The notes under the pieces: model-generated
What the model saw: the letters and a program-made list of their open reading frames with translations, nothing else
What the model was told of the DNA's origin: nothing
Databases searched by the model: none
Shown: positions 17,994 through 25,621 of the stretch, one piece after another
Numbering within the stretch: the stretch's first letter is position 1
Layout of the letters: each line of letters begins with the position of its first letter
Assembly (NCBI GenBank): GCA_019307135.1
Contig: JAFDKF010000010.1
Span: 1 to 35,903 of the forward strand
From: Deltaproteobacteria bacterium
Lineage (GTDB): Bacteria > Desulfobacterota > Desulfobacteria > Desulfobacterales > C00003060
DNA length: 35,903 bases
Direction of reading: 5' to 3'
Program-made: the position numbers and the translations under genes

Positions 17994-18147
17994 TTTCAAC
18001 CTTCCCTTGCAAAGTCAATAGCTTACCCATGGAACACACTGTAAACTTGGCACCTCGCGGCCCAAACGACAGCGAGTCACCAGACTTGCTCGGATTCAGA
18101 GTCAGCCTAGGTGCAATCCTGATTCGTCTCCAGAAACGGAAGCCCAT
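17974..18147 (-). CDS. DUF4236-type small protein, copy 1 (possibly degenerate)
   Basis: From ATG 18147 this encodes 57 residues. The first 37 match the DUF4236 pattern (MGFRFWRRIRIAP, NPSKSGDSLSFGPRGAKFTV); the tail CSMGKLLTLQGKVENGEANV is unlike the usual family end. It is almost the same as another copy at 19998-20237: the first 106 bases of both are alike apart from about nine substitutions. Changes N-L-S-K to N-P-S-K and G-G to G-D at conserved positions suggest decay of this copy. The 23-residue-repeat protein starts inside its last 20 bases. The role of DUF4236 is unknown. Confidence 0.5.
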   Translation of the reverse strand: MGFRFWRRIRIAPRLTLNPSKSGDSLSFGPRGAKFTVCSMGKLLTLQGKVENGEANV

Positions 18148-18336
18148 TTCTTTCCCATCAAGCATTCTGCAGCTTGTCAAAAGAAAAACATGAAACCTTT
18201 CACTGCTATTTTGAGGGCCTGAGGATCAAATGTCCATATTTCATGGACCCCGCTTCTCCTCGCTTCTCCTCCCCAAATCCCATTATTCATCAGTCTAATT
18301 ATTGCACCGTTCGTTATGAGACTGTTCAATATTGAT

Positions 18337-20001
18337 TTAAGCCTGTTCAATATCGCGCCCCAAATAGTACCGCCGCCCCCGTTTCTCTCCTTCTGCACGC
18401 AACCATCCAGTTTCTGTGAGACGCCGCAAAACGCGATTTGCCCGTGGCATCGTCAATCCAAGAATCTCCCGGACGTCCTGATTCTTCAAATATCCCTTCT
18501 GTTCGAGTCGCGGCTTGAGCTTTTCAACTTCGTCAGGCAATTCGACGACCCTTGGTCTCTCCGGCGAGACAACCTCGTAGACCCGTCCACCCTTCTTCAG
18601 ACTTCTGGCAATACCCCTGCGGATTAGATCCTTAATGTCCTTTGAAGCCGCGTAGATGTCTATTCCGACGAATTTCTGATATGAACGGCTTGTGAATCGT
18701 CCGCCATGTGCATGAGCATAGGCCAACAGCCTTCTTTGGTTTGGATTCAAACCCTGTCCCTCGAATTGTTTGAGCCATTGCATCGTCTCTGGGGGATACA
18801 CCGGCGTATTATTCAAAATGACCGTAAAAACGGCACCGGCTTCTATGCGAAACTCAGGCGGTTTTAGACCCTCTCGCTCCATGACCTCAAACATACGGGG
18901 CACCCCTTCACCCAGCTCTCTCATGTAGCCCATATCGGTTAGGACTCTTACCAATCTAGGATTCCGTGAGGCGTGGATTCGCTCCCGTCGTTGGAGGCGC
19001 TCGACAGTCACCGGTTCTACAAGCACACCCGGGCTTCGTAACTCCATCCGATCATCGAAAATCCAAATCTCAATGGGCGTTCCTTGCAACCCATAATCAC
19101 GATGGGCAACTGCGTTGATGACGGCTTCTTGCCATGCGAACGTAGGATATTCAAAACGCTCTTCAAAGAAGAGATCCACCAGCCGCTGACGTTCCCGGAT
19201 GTGCGGCCAGACTGTAGTAAAAGTCTGCTCAATCAACGTGAGAAGCGGCGCTTCGATCCGCGCACGTTTAATCACGTTGAGTTCGGTCCCAAAGCGCCGT
19301 TCGGTCCCTTGCCATTTCACAAAGTCCACGTAACAGGCAGGTTGCCAGTGTAGAGGGTCTTTTGCAAAAAGGAGAAGCGCCGCCAAAGACAAAATTAACC
19401 GACCATTTCGCGGTTCGGCCAAGCGGTAATGCTGGAGGAGTTCTTCATCAGAGAATTCAAACCCTGTCTTTTGCCTGATTTGATCGAAAAGGTTTTTGTC
19501 GAGATCGTTAACTGACGCGTCTCCTACGAACTTTCCTTCAATAACCTTACGTCTTTTTCCTTCTTTCATTGCTGCAATATCAGACGCCGGAAACGGAAGG
19601 TTCTGATCCCAAACCCGAAGCAGATATCGGCCATCACTCAATTGATGAACTTCAGGGCTCCAGTCCACTTCAAAGATCAAGACCTTTGTCTCATCCAAGT
19701 CGGCCCATTGATAATGAGTCTTGACCGCTGGCCGAACATTGCGCTCAGCAGCTCTCAAGATGACCCCTAAGCGATCTTGTGGATAATCCACGCCACTGGG
19801 TGTGCCGTCATTCTCCAGCCCCAATGCAAGGGTCCCGCCATCGGCATTGGCCATGGCCGCAAGTGTCTCAGCAACATCGCGGGCTACGCTTCGGGCATCT
19901 CTGCGCTTTGGTCGTTTGCCTGAGCGATCATAACAGCACTTGCGTTCAAAGAACTGTCCTTCCCTGTGCGTTGTCAGCCATTTCCAATCTCGGGTCTTCA
20001 C
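18337..20001 (-). CDS. Schlafen AlbA_2 / RecG-C-like ATP-binding protein
   Basis: The 554-residue protein has an N-terminal AlbA_2 (Schlafen-type) domain: REGQFFERK, then AMANADGGTLALGLENDGTPSG at about residues 49-70. A C-terminal GHKL-type ATP-binding domain follows, with AVINAVAHRDY (about 293-303) and GYMRELGEGVPRMFEVM (358-374). The last 150 residues look like winged-helix DNA-binding modules (RGIARSLKKGGRVYEV, MPRANRVLRRLTETGWLR). Such proteins are annotated as putative transcriptional regulators or RecG-C-like ATPases and are frequent near restriction genes. The start is a GTG at 20001 with GAGG five bases upstream, and it overlaps the stop of the DUF4236 ORF (GTGA), so translation is probably coupled. 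Not a helicase: no motor motifs. Confidence 0.85.
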   Translation of the reverse strand: MKTRDWKWLTTHREGQFFERKCCYDRSGKRPKRRDARSVARDVAETLAAMANADGGTLALGLENDGTPSGVDYPQDRLGVILRAAERNVRPAVKTHYQWADLDETKVLIFEVDWSPEVHQLSDGRYLLRVWDQNLPFPASDIAAMKEGKRRKVIEGKFVGDASVNDLDKNLFDQIRQKTGFEFSDEELLQHYRLAEPRNGRLILSLAALLLFAKDPLHWQPACYVDFVKWQGTERRFGTELNVIKRARIEAPLLTLIEQTFTTVWPHIRERQRLVDLFFEERFEYPTFAWQEAVINAVAHRDYGLQGTPIEIWIFDDRMELRSPGVLVEPVTVERLQRRERIHASRNPRLVRVLTDMGYMRELGEGVPRMFEVMEREGLKPPEFRIEAGAVFTVILNNTPVYPPETMQWLKQFEGQGLNPNQRRLLAYAHAHGGRFTSRSYQKFVGIDIYAASKDIKDLIRRGIARSLKKGGRVYEVVSPERPRVVELPDEVEKLKPRLEQKGYLKNQDVREILGLTMPRANRVLRRLTETGWLRAEGEKRGRRYYLGRDIEQA

Positions 20002-20237
20002 ACTCGCCTCACTTTATGGAATTGTCGATATATTTCACCCACACCGCTCCGATCAGCAACATACCGGTCAAACCCGTCTGTCATCGTCAACATTATTTCA
20101 CAAAGTCGTCCTTTTCCACTGGAGCTTACTGTAAACTTGGCACCTCGCGGCCCAAACGACAGCGAGCCACCAGACTTGCTGAGGTTCAAGGTCAGTCCGG
20201 GTGCAATCCTGATTCGTCTCCAGAAACGGAAGCCCAT
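19998..20237 (-). CDS. DUF4236-type small protein, copy 2
   Basis: This 79-residue ORF starts with a well-kept DUF4236 motif (MGFRFWRRIRIAPGLTLNLS, then KSGGSLSFGPRGAKFTV) and continues with a non-family tail (GRLCEIMLTMTDGFDRYVADRS). Its stop overlaps the GTG start of the AlbA_2/ATP-binding gene by four bases, so it looks like a real leader cistron. Copy 1 at 17974-18147 is a close, more decayed duplicate. The tail may come from recombination, because the family normally continues differently after GAKFTV. Function unknown. Confidence 0.6.
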   Translation of the reverse strand: MGFRFWRRIRIAPGLTLNLSKSGGSLSFGPRGAKFTVSSSGKGRLCEIMLTMTDGFDRYVADRSGVGEIYRQFHKVRRV

Positions 20238-20974
20238 GCCCTCGTACCATCAATCAACCACACAATTTGGCAAAATAAGAGGCTCCCGCGCTCAGCAAAT
20301 GATCAATTGTCAAGAGTAAAGATTCGACCTAGATCCACCCCGATCCAACGATCCACGGTCTAAATCTTTTGTCCAAGGGGACATCAGTTTTGCAGGTTTC
20401 AGTTTGAGGTTCCAGGGGTCCGCTACAATGCTCAATTCCTCACAATCTTCATCTATCTTCGTTCTTATGCCTTATGAACCGGCTCTAAAAGGATTATTTA
20501 GAAACCGGAAAACTAAAAGGAGTTCCCAAATTCAAACCGAATATTTAAGATTTAAGATGCGACCCTCTCGTCTCTCTTTTGCTTCTTCCTGTGAATAGCC
20601 GGAAATTAACAAAAGGCTAACTGATTGATAATACGTATTTTGTTGTTTCTGGCACCCTGATTCTTATTGTTTTTTTATTGTTTCTTATCTCTCATGATCC
20701 AGCTTGGATACTTACGCGATCCCCGATTCTCAATACTGAGGCAGGTTCATCTTTGGTGTCTTGGGGGACCAGTTCACCCCCGAAAGCGCGGGCGAGGTAT
20801 GTCGCCAAATACTTACGATTTAAAATGACCCTCCTTCCTCCTCCAATTCGTCAATTCGTACAATTCGATGGGACTCATTCAACATAGTTAAAAAGGTCAC
20901 CACTCCACCCCACTTTTTTGCCCAACGCCAAGGGCTGACTCCCCTTTTCTGCTGCTTATTTGAAATGTTCAAAA
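20238..20974. other. AT-rich intergenic stretch with diverged direct repeats
   Basis: No gene is supported in these 737 bases. Two diverged copies of a 25-base motif occur at 20540-20566 and 20808-20833 (ATATTTAAGATTTAAGATGC and ATACTTACGATTTAAAATGA, each then ACCCTC-like). The second is followed by a short tandem array CAATTCGT / CAATTCGTA / CAATTCGAT at 20844-20869. Short open frames here share only the repeat-encoded YLRFKM. The stretch separates the Argonaute operon from the AlbA_2 gene. Confidence 0.5.
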
Positions 20975-22258
20975 TTACATTGTAAGTTTGGTTTGTAAGG
21001 CCCCACCTATAAACAGCTGAAGTATCGATACTACAAAGATGCCCCCTACGACCGTTAGCCAATACGTTTTCAGCACTTTCTTTTGAAATGTAAATAAATG
21101 TTCAAGAATTCTTCTTTCACTTTCAATCTTTTTTATGACTATGGAATTGAAAATACTCACAAAGGCCGTTATTCCTAGTGTTATTGTATAACCTAGAAAA
21201 AGAAGTATCGCTGTATTAATTGATATTGCGAACCACGAAAAAGATATATCTTTGAAAACCCAGAAGTCTATACCAGCTTTTAGTTCATTCTTGAATACTA
21301 TCCATATAATAGCTGCTGGTAGGGAGACTATAAAAGGCGTTGTAAAAATCAGCAACCACTTAAAGCCATAGCTCCCCTTATATTTTTGGTCAAGCTCCTC
21401 TTCTTGCAGGGCTTCTCTGCTCTCTTTGTAGCTTTCAAGGAAGTCAAAAAAGACAGCTTTATACAGTCGCGATATCTTTCTATCCGAGACCCCTGGACTG
21501 ACATCTGATATGTCTCCCTTGTTCACGATATCTGAAATAAGTATAGGTGTGTATTTAATGACTCTTTCGGCAGTGCTCTTCATCCTTATCAAATTAGCTC
21601 TGTCAGCAGATTTATAGTAGTCCCATAGCACTGCAACTAAGTAGAGATTGTCGTCATAGTCTATCTGCTGGTTTCCCAGTCTTTCCTTCGCTAGGTCAAC
21701 AACTTCTTTAGCTGGCTTGATATCCCCTTTCATTAACAGGACCTTGATTAGGAATACCAGTCCGAGAATGTGGGTGAATGTTTTTTTGTTTGTGTAGCGC
21801 CTGAGGAGCGCCTTAAGCACTATATCCTCTTGATTGTTCGAGAGTTGCAAGATTTGGAGGGCGTAAAGAATAACAGCGGAGAGAGTCGGGTTGCCGAAAA
21901 AGAGGCCATCCTTGTCAATTTCGTTGGACAACAACTCAGGAATGCTTTCATGAAGTTTTTTTCTTTTCTCCTTGATAATCCCTTCATCAGCCTGCTGCTC
22001 CGCGGTTAATAAAACAGCTGCTGCTATTTCTGTGTCCCGCTTCTTGGTTATCTTCCGCTCAACAATGACCTGATAGGAAAAGCTCCTTGCCCAGTTCACA
22101 AGCCTCGCTTTGTGGATGCCTACCCTGTCATGTTTATTGAAAAAATGAAGATAAATCGCAAGGGCCAGGGGGTCTTTTAATGAATCGTCATCAGCAATAT
22201 CGAGCTCAATAAGGTAATTAAGACGATTTTCGATATCTGGAAGATTGTTTGATGACAT
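20975..22258 (-). CDS. membrane protein encoded with Argonaute (candidate effector)
   Basis: This 427-residue protein has a long soluble, helical N-terminal part (residues 1-295, no recognised domain). Three hydrophobic segments follow near the C-terminus: WLLIFTTPFIVSLPAAIIWIV (about 301-321), about 343-370, and WLTVVGGIFVVSILQLFIGGA (400-420). Between the last two is a charged helix (KKIESERRILEHLFTFQKK). Its ATG lies one base after the Argonaute stop (TAA-A-ATG) with no Shine-Dalgarno, so translation is coupled. Known inactive Argonautes are often encoded with a membrane, nuclease or Sir2 effector. By layout this could be the membrane type, but I do not recognise the family, so the effector role is inference. 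Confidence 0.75.
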   Translation of the reverse strand: MSSNNLPDIENRLNYLIELDIADDDSLKDPLALAIYLHFFNKHDRVGIHKARLVNWARSFSYQVIVERKITKKRDTEIAAAVLLTAEQQADEGIIKEKRKKLHESIPELLSNEIDKDGLFFGNPTLSAVILYALQILQLSNNQEDIVLKALLRRYTNKKTFTHILGLVFLIKVLLMKGDIKPAKEVVDLAKERLGNQQIDYDDNLYLVAVLWDYYKSADRANLIRMKSTAERVIKYTPILISDIVNKGDISDVSPGVSDRKISRLYKAVFFDFLESYKESREALQEEELDQKYKGSYGFKWLLIFTTPFIVSLPAAIIWIVFKNELKAGIDFWVFKDISFSWFAISINTAILLFLGYTITLGITAFVSIFNSIVIKKIESERRILEHLFTFQKKVLKTYWLTVVGGIFVVSILQLFIGGALQTKLTM

Positions 22259-22259
22259 T

Positions 22260-24362
22260 TTAGAGAAACCATGGTTTGCTTGTTACACGATCATTCAGGC
22301 TGAAGTTTTCATCCAGCATGAATACATTCATAAGATAAGCAATATCTCTAGCATATTTTGTTGTGATTGGCTCGTGGGAGAATGACCTCGTCGATGCCCA
22401 GTTCAGCCTAGTTAGACTTAGAATGTGCTGCGCTATAGGCTGGAGATCCACCTCTTCTTTCTCTGGTAGGAATGAGGTGGTGACATTAAGAATTCTTGGC
22501 GTCCCCATTCCCTTCTCTTTAAACATATTAGCGCCTGTGGTAGCCAGCAAGAACTGGTTGTCATTTAAGATAACATAATCTCCTCTTGGAAAACTGCCAT
22601 CGGGTGTAGATTCGTCAAACAGTCTGACCGGGCTGTGCAGATTAATCCAGACAAATGCAATCTCGCAGTCTGGAAGGACTGCTCTTGCAGCTTGAAATAT
22701 CGACTCTTTGTCCTCTCTTCTGAATTTTTGTGTATAATGAATCTCGATTCGTCTCAACTGCCTGTTTGGATACTGTGCCTTATACTTAATAATGGAATCT
22801 TTTATCAGGCTTTTGAAATATGTATCCCGGTCTTCGTATCTGAAAGCCTCAGCATTACCATGATAGAATTTCCATCTCCCAAATCTATCAAAAACATTTA
22901 CGTATCCCATAATCCTTTTGATACCATTATCTAAACGGACAGATGAATAAGAAAGACCGATAAACAAGTCAACATCATCAAAGCCGCTCTCCAATACCCA
23001 AGGGGCATGACCTGCTTTCGCAAAAATGTTAAGTGCTAGGCCCAGGTCTTTGAATTTCGGAGATTGAAGTGTGTCCTCATCTAGACATTGAGACACAATT
23101 CCGCTTTTTAAAAGAAGTTTTTTGGTCTCGTAATAAGGGGAGTTATAACTTGCCCTTCCAATTTTTTCAGGCACATAAAATAACACCACATCGATGTCAT
23201 GAGCATTAGGCCCCCGAATCAAAGCATGGCATTCGTCCTTGTACTCAGAAAAGTCATCAGTTACCATACGCTCCTTGACAATGAGATTTGCACAAAACGT
23301 CTCCGACATTCCACGGTAGCGGAATGAACCATCATTGGTTTGCTCAACGATTTGCTCCATTTGGTCTTCCTTGCCTCTTCTGGTCAGCAGCGCTATGTTA
23401 ATGTTTTTTCTTGGCTTTTCGTAAGCACCAAATGTGGTCAGTCCATTTATGATACTCATTGACGATTTTGTAGCGTCATCATGGTCAAAAGAGGACGCGG
23501 ATTCTTCTAAATTATCCCTTACTTCAAACTCTGGAGATAGGAGCTTTGCTGGGGAGGGCTCCAAATTGATCTCATACTCTCCGATCTTAATTGGAAAGAT
23601 CGCATCTCTTAGCTCCTGAGCAAACCGAGTCGTTCTCTCAAGCCTCTGCTTAGGCGGCTTGTCCACTGTCAACAAGGCAAGCTGCTTGATATCCCTGTTG
23701 ATAGTCGTAACGGCGCCTTTTCTTTCCAGAAGGTCTATTATCGATTGTACTGGTAGATCAGGCAAAAAGTTTTCTGGAGCTACTTTATAAATACCTTTTG
23801 TTGGAAGATAGACTTCTATTTGTTTATCAATTGTTCCACAGAACTTCGCCTTCTCCCAGCCTTCTTCTGTTTTATAAAACCCCTTGCTAAAGTGCCCTAT
23901 CTGGAAATCAGGCGCCATTGAGAAAATTTCGTCCGCCTTCAAGTGGTTTTTTACTTTTATCTCGTAATCGATACAGAGGTAAAATTGACCGTTTATTTCC
24001 CAGACCGGTGATTTGAAGCAGGGATATATCACAGCTGTTTTCGCTCCATATTCCTTGAGCATAGAAGCTTTTTTGATTATTTTGACTCTTTTATCATCCT
24101 CAACGACGAGCCCTGGTATCTTTTCCACAGCCTGACAAATTGCCTTTCTAAGTATATCCCTTACATAGTAAGGCTCTGTGCGTATCTGCTTGAATCGCTT
24201 ATCCCCAACCAACGAAACAGCAGGCCGCGTGCCTCTTTCCCGAACAATCGGATAGTTCTTGAGCTCGGTCTCTGGAATTTCGTAGAGCTCTTTCACTGGC
24301 CTATTTATTTTGAGTCTGTAAAGATTTGCCTTTTTTGTGTAGATATCAATTACTTGCTCCAT
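22260..24362 (-). CDS. prokaryotic Argonaute, long form, PIWI aspartates apparently lost
   Basis: From ATG 24362 (GAGG seven bases upstream; TTG at 24377 is an alternative) it has 700 residues. The MID region has the 5'-end-binding pattern Y-x-x-K-K-LLLKSGIVSQ near residues 411-425. The PIWI region has NIFAKAGHAPWVLE, the strand FIGLSYSSVR, and the conserved end LTRLNWASTRSFSHEPITTKYARDIAYLMN. In active Argonautes the PIWI strand reads I-G-x-D; here it is I-G-L-S. The second aspartate strand reads IEIHYTQKF, without H-x-D. So two tetrad aspartates look missing and the protein probably binds guide and target without cutting. The stop is one base before the membrane protein gene. The region looks more AT-rich than its neighbours. 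Confidence 0.88.
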   Translation of the reverse strand: MEQVIDIYTKKANLYRLKINRPVKELYEIPETELKNYPIVRERGTRPAVSLVGDKRFKQIRTEPYYVRDILRKAICQAVEKIPGLVVEDDKRVKIIKKASMLKEYGAKTAVIYPCFKSPVWEINGQFYLCIDYEIKVKNHLKADEIFSMAPDFQIGHFSKGFYKTEEGWEKAKFCGTIDKQIEVYLPTKGIYKVAPENFLPDLPVQSIIDLLERKGAVTTINRDIKQLALLTVDKPPKQRLERTTRFAQELRDAIFPIKIGEYEINLEPSPAKLLSPEFEVRDNLEESASSFDHDDATKSSMSIINGLTTFGAYEKPRKNINIALLTRRGKEDQMEQIVEQTNDGSFRYRGMSETFCANLIVKERMVTDDFSEYKDECHALIRGPNAHDIDVVLFYVPEKIGRASYNSPYYETKKLLLKSGIVSQCLDEDTLQSPKFKDLGLALNIFAKAGHAPWVLESGFDDVDLFIGLSYSSVRLDNGIKRIMGYVNVFDRFGRWKFYHGNAEAFRYEDRDTYFKSLIKDSIIKYKAQYPNRQLRRIEIHYTQKFRREDKESIFQAARAVLPDCEIAFVWINLHSPVRLFDESTPDGSFPRGDYVILNDNQFLLATTGANMFKEKGMGTPRILNVTTSFLPEKEEVDLQPIAQHILSLTRLNWASTRSFSHEPITTKYARDIAYLMNVFMLDENFSLNDRVTSKPWFL

Positions 24363-24387
24363 ACGACAGCCTCGCAAATAGAGTAAT

Positions 24388-24416
24388 TAATAAAAAGCTT
24401 TTGTTTCTAAGATCAA
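24388..24416 (-). promoter_or_regulatory. possible sigma-70-type promoter of the Argonaute operon
   Basis: On the minus strand, TTGATC (24411-24416) and TTATTA (24388-24393) are 17 bases apart, about 25 bases before the Argonaute start codon. Both boxes match consensus only in part. It would give the Argonaute pair a promoter separate from the restriction operon upstream. Confidence 0.3.
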
Positions 24417-24439
24417 AAAGTCCCTCTTAAGGGCAATTG

Positions 24440-24479
24440 CCCGACACCCGGGACGGCCCAACACCCGACACCTGGGACG
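24440..24479. repeat. 8-bp-unit repeat between HDR gene and Argonaute
   Basis: Five 8-base units, CCCGACAC, CCGGGACG, GCCCAACA, CCCGACAC and CTGGGACG, show a 24-base higher period. They are preceded by the palindrome GGGCAATTGCCC. The unit type resembles the other short intergenic arrays in this window. The rest of 24363-24679 holds no gene I can support. Confidence 0.5.
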
Positions 24480-24679
24480 TTGGTGCAGAACGTGCATAAT
24501 TCCTCAAGGACAGCTTCTCCTCTTCAGCCAGTTTCTCGGGATCTGCGCCTTGCGTTCGGCATCGCCATATTTTCCAAGTCTACCACCCTTGGACACTTCC
24601 TAAGAAATCTCGGCATCACACTCGTTCATCAAATTCAACAACGTCTCCGAAACCTTCCAATGGACAACCCGCAAATCAC

Positions 24680-25621
24680 CTACTGTGGCACTATGAAGCT
24701 GTATCTTAAGGTATGACGATTACTCGCCGGGTCAAATTCGCGCTGAATATCATCTCGATCAGCCCTGCCCAGCCGGGTCCAAGTGGTTATACTTCCCGGC
24801 TGTCGAGTAGTATCAAATCCATACGGGATACTGACACCCACGAGGTTGCTAATGAGGTATCTATCGTGAAAATCATCCCAAACAAATATGTGCGCTTCTA
24901 AACCTGCATCTCTCAAGGGATCTGTGAGTTTCTGTTTGAACCACTGTTCCAATTCGGCCTGCGGAATTATCTGGCGCTTTGGACCTGAGCCTACATAACA
25001 AACTCGATGAATCTCGATAAGTGGTCTCGGGCTTCGACCTTCCATGGCTAACAATAGGTTCACAAAGTGTGAATATCGTGGTTGGGTTGGATCAAGATGC
25101 GGGTCAATGAACATTATTGAGTTTGCACACCGGAGTACTAAACGGAGATGTTCTTGGTAATCGGCAAGATTGCGGCTGAGGCGGACTGACGGGCTTCGCT
25201 GCCTCCACCAATTAGCATTACGGAGATTACCGATGGCTGACACGAGGTCCACATTATTAAACTTATTTGCAGGATCAGATGTTACCACAACACCAGCCAA
25301 TGGCACGACTTCGTGGGACGCGATAGCTTCGCTGCACCACCCGTCATCTGTTGTCGGCTCGTCTGTGAGGACAGGTTGAAAGCAGTTCAGCCGGTTCTGT
25401 GTGACAAGCTTTCTCAGGAGTTCTCTGCCGCGTTGGTGCCAAGCTCGATCATTATCGCTGAACACATGCAGCCATCTTCCATGACGAAGATTTCGAACAA
25501 GTGCCTCATGGAGGATCGCCTCCTTGAGGTGTTGGAGGTGGATGTCTCCAACCTCACCGCTTGAATAGGATTCAGCGTCGAAGACATCAGGTGTTAAGGC
25601 ATATTCTGCCAGTAGCGCCAT
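24680..25621 (-). CDS. HDR-motif protein, possible PLD-like fold, partner of the AAA ATPase
   Basis: This 313-residue protein starts at ATG 25621, sharing one base with the ATPase stop (TGATG), with GGGAGG seven bases upstream; a TTG at 25624 is possible. I do not recognise a named family. Two motifs stand out: a strand with acidic turn, SIMFIDPHLDPTQ (about residues 168-180), and DDFHDRYLIS (about 249-258). The F-I-D-P and H-D-R pair recalls phospholipase-D-like domains such as the MIT C-terminal domain, where HDR replaces HxK. Nuclease activity is therefore conceivable but not shown. It always reads as the second half of a pair with the upstream DUF3696 ATPase. Confidence 0.7.
   Translation of the reverse strand: MALLAEYALTPDVFDAESYSSGEVGDIHLQHLKEAILHEALVRNLRHGRWLHVFSDNDRAWHQRGRELLRKLVTQNRLNCFQPVLTDEPTTDDGWCSEAIASHEVVPLAGVVVTSDPANKFNNVDLVSAIGNLRNANWWRQRSPSVRLSRNLADYQEHLRLVLRCANSIMFIDPHLDPTQPRYSHFVNLLLAMEGRSPRPLIEIHRVCYVGSGPKRQIIPQAELEQWFKQKLTDPLRDAGLEAHIFVWDDFHDRYLISNLVGVSIPYGFDTTRQPGSITTWTRLGRADRDDIQREFDPASNRHTLRYSFIVPQ

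Noticed and set aside
18177..18398. 73-residue minus-strand frame after the AlbA_2 gene
   Set aside because: It overlaps the end of that gene out of frame and has no motif.
18337..20001. RecG helicase
   Set aside because: Similarity is only to the so-called RecG C-terminal ATP-binding module; there are no helicase motifs.
20404..20887. two short plus-strand frames that share YLRFKM
   Set aside because: The shared residues come from a diverged DNA repeat; the rest does not match, and no ribosome binding sites are present.
24480..24716. 78-residue plus-strand frame, and a minus-strand stretch resembling a lysine-rich small protein
   Set aside because: The plus frame has no motif and overlaps the HDR gene end; the minus stretch needs frameshifts to read.
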